Counted from the stretch's first letter, positions 38,453 to 49,559 are shown. The stretch: 64,000 bases of DNA from Plectrocnemia conspersa (GCA_009617715.1 VTFK01000116.1:310001-374000); one strand, 5' to 3'. The notes: generated from the sequence alone by a model not told the origin. Numbers and translations: made by a program.

Positions 38453-38676
38453 CCGTTCAATTCTCTACTCTGTAAATCGTTTCGCTTTGTATGAACGGTG
38501 TATAATAATATTTTATTTTGAACTTAAGCTATCTATTATTGGTTCATATGACATTATTTTTTTATTTTAATTTATTATACTTTATTATACAATAATGAAG
38601 AAATAAATTTATAATTATGGCTTTAAAAATAAATGTATGTAAGTGTGATCTGAAAAATCAGTCTCAACATTTTATA

Positions 38677-38749
38677 GTTTCCGTGGTGTAGTGGTTATCA
38701 CATCCGCCTAACACGCGGAAGGTCCCCGGTTCGATCCCGGGCGGAAACA
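38677..38749 (+). tRNA. tRNA-Val (anticodon AAC)
   Basis: Complete 73-nt cloverleaf. The acceptor stem GTTTCCG (38677-38683) pairs exactly with CGGAAAC (38742-38748), and A38749 is the discriminator base. The D arm is TGTAGTGGTTATCA. The anticodon stem TCCGC (38703-38707) pairs with GCGGA (38715-38719) around the loop CTAACAC, whose middle AAC (38710-38712) reads valine codons after A34 modification. The T arm is CCCGGTTCGATCCCGGG. There is no intron and no encoded CCA, as in eukaryotes. The internal A and B boxes are intact, and a TTTTT pol III terminator follows at 38751. It looks functional. Confidence 0.97.
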
Positions 38750-38750
38750 C

Positions 38751-38755
38751 TTTTT
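38751..38755 (+). terminator. pol III terminator of tRNA-Val
   Basis: Five T residues two bases after the tRNA discriminator base, the standard RNA polymerase III stop signal. Confidence 0.85.
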
Positions 38756-38854
38756 GCTTTCATTATTATTTTCGATAACTCAAAATAAATTTTAATTTTT
38801 AAAAAGCGGTATAAAACAATGATTTATTTATATTGTTTAAAAATAATATTATTG

Positions 38855-38930
38855 GAATTTTTTTTATCAAATCTTATATATAATTGTTCTAAGCCTCTTC
38901 CTTATATATAACCTTAAATGAAACATTTAC
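38855..38930 (+). repeat. direct repeat flanking tRNA, right copy
   Basis: Second copy of the repeat described at 38375. The two copies bracket the tRNA gene, consistent with an old tandem duplication whose second tRNA has been lost, or with two independent insertions. Confidence 0.65.
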
Positions 38931-39171
38931 ACGTAAACAAAGGAAATAAATTTAATTATAATAATAAATAATAATAAAAATTGAATTTGCTTCGTTGCTT
39001 TCCGAGGGACCGGTAATGCGTTCTGTTGTTTCGACCAATAAAAAATAAGCATTCAAATATAAAACAAGATGGCTGACAATACCATGACAACAGTTTTAAA
39101 TATATATTATTTAATAATAAAATTTTGTTACGCGACAATATTTTTCATTAATTCGTCATTTGACTAAATAT

Positions 39172-39292
39172 AAATAATCGGATTGCAAATTAACTAGGTG
39201 TGTTATAACCATGAAAATTAAATATATACATAATGTGTTAAAGATTAAAAAAATACATTGATTAAACTAAATAAACAATCATTAAACAATCT
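39172..39292 (+). repeat. direct duplication, copy 1
   Basis: Shares GATTGCAAATTAACT, ATGAAAATTAAATATAT, TAATGTGTT, AAAATACATTGATTAA and ATTAAACAATCTT, in that order, with 39366-39486. The offset is about 194 bp. A segmental duplication with moderate divergence. Confidence 0.8.
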
Positions 39293-39365
39293 TCGTAATG
39301 AAATCTTCAAATTTTGAATGACCGGCGACGGGCTTCGAGACCAAGAAGTGAGTTTTTAATTTTAA

Positions 39366-39486
39366 TAATAAACGAATTGCAAATTAACTTAGTGGGCTAT
39401 AAGTATGAAAATTAAATATATATATAATGTGTTGAGGATAAAAAAAATACATTGATTAATTTAGATAAAAATGTATTAAACAATCT
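39366..39486 (+). repeat. direct duplication, copy 2
   Basis: Second copy of the segment at 39172-39292. No coding content in either copy. Confidence 0.8.
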
Positions 39487-39704
39487 TACTATATTTCTAT
39501 TATGCATAATTAATTATTAAAATTAATCTACAACTTCTTCAACAGTATCATTAATGCAATAAATGAAAGTCACGTTCACAAACATTGTATTTTACAATTT
39601 TTAATAACATTAATTATATTATTAATATATAATATAAACAGAAATCGTCTTAATTTGGACTCTGTAGTGACCTACTATAAAATCTATTAAAATATAAATC
39701 TCTA

Positions 39705-39830
39705 CAATTTTTTGCTTTCTCTTTTTAAAATAATTATTAAAGCATTTAAAAATTATTAAACTATATTCTTTAATTTTTTAACATTATTCTTCTGTCTATT
39801 GTTTCGAAAGCTCTCTTTACTATAATTTAA
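39705..39830 (-). pseudogene. LINE family A reverse transcriptase fragment
   Basis: The complement reads GAGAGCTTTCGAAACAATAG, encoding RAFETIDR, then RRIMLK. It matches the family A copy at 49100-49225 (RAFETIGRKIMLKKLE) along about 110 bp, out to the NNYLYKRKQK region. It is degenerate, with stops. Only the early reverse transcriptase block (A motif) is kept. Confidence 0.7.
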
Positions 39831-41811
39831 ACAACTTTAAGTTTAGCACATATTGCTTTAAAGGTACAAGATAACATATTTATTGTTCCAGATCATTAAC
39901 TAAATGTTTTTATATTAGAACTTTATTATTTTGTGTTTTTTTTCAATCATTTTATATTTTTTACTTCAAATGTAAAAAAATCTGATTCATGAGACATCTT
40001 TTTACGGTTAATGCCTAAAAGTCACCTGATTTTAAACCTAGAAAATAATCAATAAAATAGCAAATACATATTTATAATAAGCGTTGCTTTTTATAATGTA
40101 TTGAAAAATAAGAACCGAGAAAATCTTGTTGAAAATCATTCTCACTACACTCATATGCAATACACATCTGGATTTGTAATAAACTGTTTACGACACAGCC
40201 CCTTGTTAATAATTTCATATGCATGTAGCTCAGAAAATAAACTTTATTACATATTGCAAAATAAGGTATAGTGCTTATAAATGCTTATATCGCCTAAATA
40301 TAAACATGGCAATATAAATTTATTGTATAATATAAATATATAAAAATAAATTATATTTAAATCTATTAATTCATACACGTGGTCAGATACTTATAACCGC
40401 TTTAATACTGCTTTCCTTTGAAATTGTATTTTAGCTGTTCTTTTTATCCTTACAATATTTATGGAGTGCACTCTCTGGTTAGAGTCTTCGGATCACTGAA
40501 TTATTTTTCCGGATCACTGAATAATCTTCTTTATGGTTACAATACGTTGCCTTTTTTGTAAACAACAAAAAAAGTCTCAAAAAGATTCACGAAGGTGGCA
40601 CTTTTAACAAAAAGTAGTAAGGAGTGAACCAAAATATTATCGATATGCAAAACCTATATGTTTTTCTGAAAATTGGTTGACGCAGAATGCAATTTTTTTA
40701 TTGACTGTACGATCACCTGCTCAAAATATATATTAAATTGTAAAATGATACATGACTCTCATGTATTGGCTCATAAACATTCTTTGTTTCTAATGAACAT
40801 ATTTTTGTTATGATTTTATTTTTTTTATTTAGTTGTAATAATTCAAAGTAAATTAAAGTGAATAATTCATTTTTTTTGTTTAGCAGATTTTTTTTGTAAA
40901 ACAATAGTTAAAGTTAACTAATATTTTTATTTCAAAACGCTTATTAAAAATAGTTTTGCATAAGCCGTACAATATGAGCAATATTTAAAAGGGTAATTCG
41001 GCAGTTACTAGACATAAAGGCGTTATTTATTTATTTTCCTTGTTAGTTTATATGCAAGGTCGTCTATCTCTATTGTTATCTTCGACGTCTTTACGACCCT
41101 CTAGAAAACATTTGTTTTATTTTTTATCCCTTTGCTAAGACATTTTTTTTGAAAAAAATCTTTTTCCGAAATTTGCGTTTTTTACTATACTTAATTAAAT
41201 TTTTATCGCAAAATTCTTTATAGCAATTCTGTCATTTTTTAAATAAAAAAATCGCGGATTGTGACAATATGCATTTTCATACTTTTCAATAAAAGTCAAT
41301 ATTTTAAATTAAAATTTGCTTTGAAATATTTTTTTTGAAAAACGAATCGTGGTTGTGTAAACTTTAGCAACTAAAACTTAAACAATTAAACATTAAAATT
41401 AACAAAGATTACGTTAAAACGGAAATGATAGCTTATGCTTTTTCTGTGTCATACAAATTGACTTTATTTTCTGAACATTCTAAAACTTGAAACAAAGTTA
41501 TTAGATAAAAATTAAAAGCATCTGAATTTGGTAAAATTAAATTTGCAAAGTTAGATAAGAATACATTTTAATGTCATTACGAACTTTAAATGAGAAAAAT
41601 CATATTGATTCAACACCTTTCAGGAATTTGCATTCATTACTCAATATCAAACGCTTATTTATTTTTTGGGTATTTCCCAAAAATTTAATAAATCACTTAT
41701 ATACACACGTTAAAAAAACTATATTAGCTATAGGCCAGGTATTTAATAAAATATTAATAAAGGCCTTTGTTATTTTTTTAAAAATTCTTATAAATATATT
41801 TTTTTAATGAA
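39831..41811. other. AT-rich sequence, no gene seen
   Basis: AT-rich non-coding sequence. The 78-codon frame at 41571-41807 just before the LINE relic could be a worn upstream part of that element, but I could not confirm it. Confidence 0.5.
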
Positions 41812-42320
41812 CAGTTCAGCTTCCGCGAAAATCACTCGTTAACACATCAACTGAATAGTTTGACATTATATTTATGCACTATTTTTTATATGATAAAACG
41901 ACTGACTTTTTGATGCTAGATACATAATAAGCTTTGATACGAAATAGCATAAAAGTTTGATTTACAAAATATACTGCTATACTTAATACGCTCACTAAAT
42001 AATAAACATAAGATAGAGTTTCCTAAAGAAAGTTTGCTCGCGCTGTTTTTTTATCTTTCATACGAAAGATATCTCAAAAAACGAGTGCTTATAGTTATTT
42101 TAAAATACATCACATAAATATTTTGAGGTGAAAAATTTAAATCTGTCAGAAATAGACAAAATTAATTATATTTATGAACCAAAAACAAACATTTGCACCG
42201 CTTCTCCAAAACGTAGGAAAAAATACCAGGGCTTACATTTGGAAAAGCTTAAATTTATTAAACACATTTTGGAACCTTGCTCTCAGCTCGTTGCTATTTT
42301 AAGGAACAGTATGTTTTAAT
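41812..42320 (+). pseudogene. jockey-type LINE reverse transcriptase relic
   Basis: From 41812 the translation is QFSFRENHSLTHQLNSL, matching the QFGFR..HST..QL block of jockey-clade reverse transcriptases. After frame changes it continues as LDT, two stops, AFDTK, a stop, then HKSLIYKIY (the LDIEKAFDKVWHDGLIYKL block) and PKESLLALFFYLSY (the PQGS.L.P.LF block). Finally 42200-42270 reads RRKKYQGLHLEKLKFIKHIL (the KYLG..LD..L.F..HI block). The order matches an intact reverse transcriptase, but the catalytic block is gone and stops are frequent. It is an old dead copy. Confidence 0.8.
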
Positions 42321-42429
42321 CGTCATATACTATATAAAAATATAAAAACGCATTTAATCTATTTTTAGATACTGTTCTAATACATATAATATATATTTTT
42401 CAATCACAATAAATATGTTCTTAGTATCA
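42321..42429. other. AT-rich sequence
   Basis: Short AT-rich spacer; nothing seen. Confidence 0.5.
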
Positions 42430-42840
42430 CTGAGGGATCGTTCTATTTTGATCGAATTCCTCGAATCAATTGCAACCAATCGGCGCGTTATCGCCCGCCG
42501 AAAGGGGTAGTCAACCCTCGATATGACGAATGACTTACTAGCAGACTGACACCGTTTCGGAAAACTGCAAATTTATTCAAAGCTTTCGCCCCATTGTTAT
42601 TAGTCTGACGGGAACCGAACCCTTTTCTCCACATAACCACCCACCGAAACAACCCCTTCATCCGACAGACACAACGGAAAATTTACGATTTTTCCGATCC
42701 GTTCGCCAAACTCCATATATCACATGGAAAACCTTGTAACATTAGAAGGAATATCGCTCCTTCGAACCAAGATCGGGAGGCTGCTGCCGAGTAAAATCTT
42801 AGCTGAGACGAATCACTTATTCGAGTTGGCATTGTAGTAT
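42430..42840. other. GC-richer patch, possible regulatory sequence
   Basis: GC-richer patch with CpGs (CGGCGCGTTATCGCCCGCCG at 42481) and no exon-like frame. Possible regulatory sequence, unproven. Confidence 0.3.
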
Positions 42841-43029
42841 CGCCAGACACCTTCTGTTGGTATTTATAAAAAATACATTTATTTTGGTGTATTTTATAAA
42901 TTTAAAGTACTAACGTTAAAGGGAAAATAAAAATATATAATACGTTAAAAAAAACAGTTTCACTTTCAAAATATACTTTTATATATTACAGAAAAAATAC
43001 ATTCATAACAAAAGTGGTACTTAACTGAA

Positions 43030-43125
43030 TTTCTTTAAAATTAAATGTATTGTTTTCGAACAACGTGACTCATTGGGGTAACCTGTTAGGTTACGATGGT
43101 CTTAATTTAATTTAAATAAAATAAA
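43030..43125 (+). mobile_element. LINE family B, isolated 3' tail
   Basis: TTGTTTTCGA, CATTGGGGTAACCTGT and TACGATGGTCTTAATTTAAT followed by an A-rich tail (AAATAAAATAAAT) match the complement of 54655-54745, the 3' end of the LINE at 54655-55650. The copy is a severe 5' truncation or an eroded remnant. One arm of the terminal hairpin (43058-43068, GAACAACGTGA) has mutated, while the loop and second arm (43091-43101) persist. Confidence 0.75.
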
Positions 43126-43549
43126 TTTTTAAAAATGTCAACACTATTTTTCATGCATTATTGATATTAAAAACATTGTTCGGTGACTATAAATTATGAT
43201 TTACAATATTTGACTAGTGCTAATGAAATCTAAAACGGCCTAAAGTTCTATATTATATAAAACTTTTTATGTGTAGAAGTCTGTGATTTTACATCCTGTT
43301 GTGTATATTTATTTTTAAGTAGTTATCGGCTGTATTATTTATGTTTGCAATCCGAAGTATAATATATCATACCATTGTTATCCAAATATACCTCGCTGTA
43401 AATAATATTCTATAAGATCTCTCTGAAATGCATTACACATTTTTGTTAAATCACATATTTCACGTTATATGTGCGCGCACAGATAAACAAAGATTGCTTC
43501 CCACTCTCTACTACGGATGTAAAAATGAACGGTACATTTTAATAAATTT
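43126..43549. other. AT-rich sequence, no gene seen
   Basis: AT-rich non-coding sequence; nothing recognisable. Confidence 0.5.
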
Positions 43550-44060
43550 TGCTCCGGGGCCGAATTTCTACATTTTTTTTTACCCTGCTTCCGTTTAACT
43601 AAGTTCGTCTGGGGCCTAATTGTATTCATTCAATTACCCGCCGAGTCTCCCGTCTCTCTTACGCTCTCTCATTCTCTGGGTAATATTTGGCCAACTTCTT
43701 TGCGGTTTTATTATCCAACTTGAAGTTTTTCACACGTTCAACCCTCTTCGGGGATATCCCCTTATAAGCACCCGCGGGCCGGATAACCGCCTCAAAGATT
43801 TGCCCACATAATGAAACGCACCTTTTTTGCCCTCGGAAAAAATAAAAACTCCCATCTGAGGAGGTTTGGAAAAGTAGCCTATCCTGCGTGTTGTTTTATA
43901 CGCCGAATCTAATGGACAGAATTTTCGTTGTACCGCTGAAATGTTGGTGAAGTGGGAAATCGGCTCGGAGAGAGCCTGAAATCTGCATTGGAGATTTTTG
44001 TGAATTGGAAAAAGGCATTTTTTCGTTAAGCCTGTTTCGCATTTTATTTTGACCCTATCT
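43550..44060. other. GC-richer patch with a 136-codon chance frame
   Basis: GC-richer patch overlapped by a 136-codon minus-strand frame (43730-44140) and a 63-codon plus frame. The minus-strand translation has no domain, repeat or signal that I recognise. Its length exceeds chance expectation for very AT-rich DNA but not for a GC-richer patch. Left as non-coding, possibly regulatory. Confidence 0.3.
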
Positions 44061-45239
44061 CCCTTGACTATTTTGATAGTGGATATAAAGTGACTGAATT
44101 TATTATGCAAGTCTCGAGATAATATACATTTTTTGAACAACAGTCAAGTGCACTGACTTATGAAATATTTTATTTCAGATGCATTTTTAAGGGGAAACAT
44201 TGAAAAAAGCTATAAGGGTGGCGTTCTAAATATGTAAAACAGTTTTTTATAAGGCACTTTTTAAAAAAGGGAGAAAATGTAAATTAGTAAATAAATGCAT
44301 AAATAAAACCTTTTGTATAAAATATATTTTTATTTATTAAATTGTTGATTTTTTATATTATGTATTACTATACATATATATATTTAACCATTTTGAGATT
44401 TTCACTTACTTTCTACCATATGAATGCCCAATCTACGAAGCAAACTCACGTCTTTAAACCTTAATATTAATTACAAATAAGTTTTATAATTTATATTTAA
44501 AACATAATTTTTTCTACTGAAAATTCTTATAAAAATATTTAAAATACATAAATAAAAATCTAGGAATCGGGAAAAAATTATCGCATAATAATTTATTGTA
44601 AAAATAGAATATTACAGGAACAGTTTATTTATATGTAACTTAAAAGTCTATAATGTTTTTAATTAACTATTACTGAACATGTTATGTAGTATAATTAGTG
44701 CTGGAAGATAATTATCACCCGGCAGTGGCACTAATGATGAAATTAAATGTAAATAAAAATGGGGTAATTGCAAATGACAAGAAACACATTCGAAATTATT
44801 ATATTTCAATTAACTGAATAATTTACTTTGAGTTGTAAACTGATTTTTAAATTGTTAAATCTGCCTTATCGGCTTTCTATGAGGTGCTATATTGTGCATT
44901 CGTTTAGTATTTTATTCGAAATCACCCTTGAGTGCTCGACTTTAAATATCTCTAATGGTTTTTTGCTGATATAATTTTAGTGCTAAAAGGAAAGTACTCC
45001 TTTTATAAGTTATAAAAAAAATCGAGACATTCGTCTGCTCTTGAGAAATTTTAATCATTAAGAGCGCGCGTGTTTAATGATTTCCTGTCATCGCAATCAT
45101 AACAAAAAATGCCAAAAAAATGATAAATGATCTCAAAACGTTCTAAAAATTCACTAATATTAATACTAAGTCAATGCTGAAAGTGATTCAATGAAAAAAA
45201 AAATGAACGGTTCAATAAATATTACTGATCGCTCAAAAT
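44061..45239. other. AT-rich sequence, no gene seen
   Basis: AT-rich non-coding sequence; nothing recognisable. Confidence 0.5.
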
Positions 45240-45790
45240 TTTTATTCTGTTTTCGAGAAATCTTTTTCGTTGCCTCTCAGTTCCTTATTTAGTCTTTCGT
45301 ACTGAACATCCCTGATTTGCTCCCCGATTAAATTTTGCTGCTGATCTGATTTTCAAGACAAATTATTGAGTTATTAAATTTATAAGATTAACTACTAATA
45401 TGTAGTACACAATGTTTATAAAAATAAATTTAATAAAAAATTATTATACAGATTATATATATGTTTTTATCTCTCAATGCATATGGAGAGAGCTAAAAAA
45501 ATTCAAAGCTAACAATAGAAAAACTCAATCTGATCTTTTTTTCTTGTTCTCCGCTCTTTTTAGCGGATCCCCATCAGTTATTTATATCGGATTTGCAACT
45601 TTCCGTTGTTAATGAACCGCTCACTACCCAAGGGTGAATGCGAATATTTTCCAGTGGAAAAAAGGAAAAGTAAACTGTACATCGAGTAGGAAGGAGGCTG
45701 TGGTCCGTAGATAACTCTCCGTTTTTCCCAATCATCCGCCGACACACAAACTTTTATATAATTCCACCGCTCCATCGGATCTCTTCTCTC
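45240..45790. other. GC-richer patch, possible regulatory sequence
   Basis: Moderately GC-richer, pyrimidine-rich patch. Short frames on both strands overlap and none is convincing. Confidence 0.25.
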
Positions 45791-46969
45791 TGTTTTAACC
45801 TTTTTTTATTTTTAATAGACTTTCTATAAATAATATATATTTTTGTTGGGACGTAATACATATTATAGGTTTTCAGGGTAAAATATTAATATGTTGCTTT
45901 TGAGGTGTAGAGGCGGTTTAATTAAAACTGAAATAAATATTCATGGCGGAGGTTCGGTCGCTTCAAAATCTGGTTAATTAATAAATATTACAATCAAGGT
46001 TGGAGCTTCTAAATTTGGAAACAATTACCATGCATCATCGCCTTTAGGTTTTAAGTTTCTGCGGTATCCTTAAAATGAATATGAAATAAGCAAATAGAAA
46101 TTTTATGCAAAATTAAGTTAGTTAGCAGAACAGATTTGAGTCTCATATATTGTAACCGTTGCGAAGAATTTTTTTTTTAATAATATGGCAATGTTATAGT
46201 TTTAATTAAAGTTTATTGTTGTTTGCAACATATCATCATTATTATATATTTAATAAAAAAGAAAACGTATATTTTAGGTAAATTAGAAAAAGCTCGTATT
46301 TTTTAATACAATTTAAATAATTTCTGAAGAACGTTGAACTAACATTTCAAAATACTTTTTTGCCTTTGCATTATAAGATGCCATTTTACAGCTCAGAGCA
46401 GTTTTTATTAAAAGTGCATATTTTATAAATAAAAATTTGAGTCTGCTTCTATGGTTACCAGAGAAAATATTACATAGTAATTCGAAATAATATTAAGAAG
46501 TTAAATTAATATTCATTTGTTTAAACAATATTATTAACCTAGTTTTTAAAATTATATTTTTATTAGTTTAAATACAATTTCACTGTAAAATATTTACTAT
46601 TACATAATATTACAACGTCAACTCAAAAAATTCATAATGAAAATTTAAGGTAAAAATTTTAGTATGCATTTATAAAAACTGTGGCGGTAAACATGTGTCA
46701 TAGTAACGGAAAAATAATTTCATAAAAGGAGGCAAGCCGGCAAAATTTGGAAGTAATAATTATTTTCGTACTTCAAAAAAAAACTGCTGCCAGAGAAAAC
46801 AGTGTTTCTTTATAAATTTTATATTTTAATAAAATATAAAGTGAAACAAAAAATCGAATTTAAAGTGTTATATATGCTTCAATAGTCTATAAATATACTA
46901 TATTAAAAAACACAACGGTATAAATTTTATTAAAAGCATAATTTCAACGCTTATTTTAAATCGCCTGTA
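45791..46969. other. AT-rich sequence, no gene seen
   Basis: AT-rich non-coding sequence; nothing recognisable. Confidence 0.5.
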
Positions 46970-47400
46970 AAACATTTTTCTAAAACTTTTTTCGATTCGT
47001 TGCACTTTGCCAAACTGCACTCAAACGCTGCGCGATTTCCAGCAATAACACAAAAATGAACGCTTGTTTCCAGACATTGTTTCCTCGTGTTTCGAGTTCA
47101 ATAACGATCTCAAGTTACGACCCTCGATATTGGTTCCCTCATACCCCTTGTTTTTTACAACAAGAAGAACAAGAAGTTCCCAGCCTTTCCCGCCGACGAT
47201 TTAGCAATAATTAAAACGTCTGCAGATAGGGCAGCCGCCGCCGTTTCATATAAAACTTCCGCGAATTTTACGACCTCACGTACTTCAGACGTTGTTATGA
47301 CGCTTGTTATAACTGAGCTATTAAACTTTTCAGGCAAATCTTGCGCGAGGGAGTGACGATTATCGTTTCGGCAATCTAATTTTACTGTTCCATATGTACG
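46970..47400. other. GC-richer patch, possible regulatory sequence
   Basis: GC-richer patch with a 94-codon minus-strand frame (47155-47439) that shows no domain. CpG-containing sequence (GGCAGCCGCCGCCG at 47229). Possible regulatory sequence, unproven. Confidence 0.3.
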
Positions 47401-47518
47401 TGTGCGTACATTTATAAATATATATATACACACACACATATATATTTATATATATTATAAATGTATATATTTGTATATATATAATATATACATATATTAT
47501 ATATATTTAAAAAAATAC
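47401..47518. repeat. mixed TA/CA simple repeat
   Basis: Alternating TA interrupted by a short CA run (47430-47438) and by AAA, with many short palindromes. Low-complexity border of the second module cluster. Confidence 0.85.
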
Positions 47519-47749
47519 AATAGTTACGTGATTTAGATCGCGCCTCAGTCATTATATTTCGCCAAAATATTTTTGGCATTATCAGGAGATTTTTATTTTT
47601 AAATACACTTTTTTAAGAAAGTCTATCTGTACGATGTAAAAAAAAGTGTATATAAAAAATGAAAATCTCCTGATGATGCCAAAAATATTTTGGCGAAATA
47701 TAGACACTGATACAACAAAGAAAAATGCGATCTAAATCACATAAATATA

Positions 47750-47753
<4 letters not shown>
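47519..47753. repeat. foldback element with a perfect 27-bp core
   Basis: Arms of about 90-105 bp (47524-47614 and 47637-47745) are complementary around a spacer of about 22 bp. The core of the arms, starting TATATTTCGCCAAAATA (47553-47579), is matched without error by 47676-47702. Beyond it, ATCAGGAGATTTT and GTGATTTAGATCGC are also shared. Each arm carries the hairpin motif CTGATGATGCC, stem-loop, GGCGAAATATA seen near 24 kb. It abuts (TA)n on both sides and has no coding content. Confidence 0.85.

Positions 47754-47835
<82 letters not shown>
47754..47835. repeat. (TA)n tract
   Basis: Alternating AT run of about 82 bp between the foldback element and the next palindromic module. Confidence 0.95.
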
Positions 47836-47837
<2 letters not shown>

Positions 47838-47984
47838 ATTTTTAGATTTTGCGAGTATAATTATTTTTTAAATCTCGGGATTCATCGCGATTTATGCTTA
47901 CTTGTATTCTATATTTCGACCATTATTTTCCGGCCATGATCACGAATTGTTTGCAACTGGAAAGAAAAATCACGTCCGAAATAT
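47836..47984. repeat. palindromic module copy plus start of an inverted copy
   Basis: GGATTTTTAGATTTTGCGAG (47836-47855) is the inverted counterpart of the end of the array at 23813. The direct module follows (47868-47960: AATCTCGGGATTCATCGCG, TTGTATTCTATATTTCGACC, CCGGCCATGATCACGAATT, GTTTGCAACTGG). An inverted copy then begins (AAATCACGTCCGAAATAT) and is interrupted at 47984 by a LINE; it resumes at 49372. Confidence 0.85.
47979..47984. repeat. target-site duplication of LINE, left copy
   Basis: AAATAT at the LINE 3' side, repeated at 49372-49377 on its 5' side. Removing the LINE and one copy restores an uninterrupted module (CCGAAATAT joined to AGAATACAAG), which supports the boundary. 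Confidence 0.75.
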
Positions 47985-49371
47985 TTATTATTTATTTTAT
48001 TAATTTATTTAGCTTAATAGCTAATCTTTACATCTAACAAATTTAGTAAACATATTTAAAAAATATATAAAAAAATACATAACAGAAAGAAAAAAAATAA
48101 AAATATATAATAATAAAGACTTAATATTATAATTTATTTCTATATGTACGAAGGTGTTTTTTTATTCCATTTATGAAACCCGTTATATTTTTTGCTGTTT
48201 CGGGTTTCTCTTGAAAACTATTATATAAATCAAAACCTCCGTACATAATTCCCCTAGCCCGTACTCGTTTTCTTATACTTAATTATCTTTAAATTTTCTC
48301 TATTTCTAGTATTATATTTATGTACATCTTTATTTCTTATTAAATACTTATTAAAATATTCTGGTAACATATTATTTTCTAACTTATATATAAATACTAA
48401 AACATTCATACTCAATATTTCTTGAACATTCAACCATTCTAATCTATCAATCATACTTTTTTACAATTAGTTAATCTATTTTTATTTAAGATTACTCTCA
48501 TTGCCCTATTTTGTAATTTTGCAACATTTGTTTATCTAATTTATTTAACATATTTAATAATGTTGCACAATAATTAAAATGGGGCAATATTTAAAATGGG
48601 GCAATACTATTGTAAATTTTTTTTTTTGTATTTATACTTAATATATTTCTTAATCTAAATAATAAACCTATTTTTCTACTAATTTTTTTTAATATGTAAT
48701 TACAATGTTCTTTAAAATTTAATTTTGTATCAACAATTACTCCTAAATATTTTATATTATCCACTATTTCTATACTAGAGTTATTTATTACTATTTTGGT
48801 ACTATTATCTAACACATTTTTTTATAATTAATAAACATACATTTAGTTTTATTCTCATTTAATTTAAGTACATTATTCTTTAACCATATTTCTAATATAC
48901 TTAATTCATTATTTAAATTATTTACAATTTCTTTAATGTTATCACCTATGCAATACATTAATGTGTCATCCGCAAATAGATGTATTTTACATTTTTTCAC
49001 GTTATTAACTTTATCATTAATATACAAAACAAATAACAATGGTCCCAATTTAGACCCTTGTGGTACTCCATAAGACACTAATTTCTCTTCAGAATATACA
49101 TTATTTATTTTAACTTTTTTGTTTTCTTTTATATAAGTAATTATTAAACCATCTTAAAACTATATCACTTATACCTATACTCTCCAATTTCTTTAACATT
49201 ATTTTTCTGCCTATTGTTTCGAAGGCTCTCTTGAAATCCAAGAAAACTGCTCCAATGATTTTGTTTGTATCCTTAGCCAACAGCCAATCATTTATCACTA
49301 CTTGTAAAGCAGTTTCAGTGGAATGCTTTTTTCTGAATCCCGATTGTTGTTCACATATTTTGAGAAGTAAT
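47985..49371 (-). mobile_element. 5'-truncated LINE, family A
   Basis: A 1387-bp non-LTR retrotransposon fragment on the minus strand. It contains most of the reverse transcriptase domain and the whole C-terminal part, and ends in a TAAA-type tail (AAGCTAAATAAATTAATAAA). It is inserted in the inverted arm of a palindromic module with a 6-bp target duplication. It is the most complete copy of the family in the window; others are at 18366-19275 and 39705-39830. The endonuclease and the 5' part are missing, so it cannot move by itself. Confidence 0.9.
48140..49366 (-). pseudogene. LINE family A reverse transcriptase, frameshifted
   Basis: Blocks appear in canonical order. First come QQSGFRKKHSTETALQ and AVFLDFKRAFETIGR (catalytic motif A with its aspartate), then GISDIVLRWFNNYLYKR in 49110-49366. 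A frame change leads to YGVPQGSKLGPLLFVLYIND and HLFADDTLMYC (the catalytic FADD) in 48809-49078. Then YLGVIVDTKLNFKEHCNYIL and KKISRKIGLLFRLRNIL follow in 48591-48815, and RLEWLNVQEILSMNVLVFIY and KDVHKYNTRNRENLK in 48254-48454. The end is TAG at 48140-48142. At least three frameshifts and a small duplication of a TAAAATGGGGCAATA stretch near 48580-48607 inactivate it. It resembles insect jockey/CR1-group elements; the exact clade needs a tree. Confidence 0.9.
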
Positions 49372-49418
49372 AAATATAGAATACAAGTAAGCATAAATCG
49401 CGATGAATCCCGAGATTA
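49371..49418 (-). repeat. palindromic module, remaining half of inverted copy
   Basis: AATATAGAATACAAGTAAGC, then ATAAATCGCGATGAATCCC and GAGATT: the exact inverse of the first half of the module at 47868. It continues the inverted copy cut by the LINE, and leads into a (TA)n tract on the right. Confidence 0.85.
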
Positions 49419-49423
49419 ATAAA

Positions 49424-49542
<119 letters not shown>

Positions 49543-49559
49543 AATATATATATTATAAG

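Noticed and set aside
43730..44140. 136-codon minus-strand frame
   Set aside because: It lies across a GC-richer patch where stop codons are rarer; the translation shows no recognisable features.
47695..47698. Calling the hairpin motif a hammerhead ribozyme gene
   Set aside because: The core has an extra base after CUGAUGA and I could not find stems I and III with a cleavage site, so I report it only as a hypothesis.
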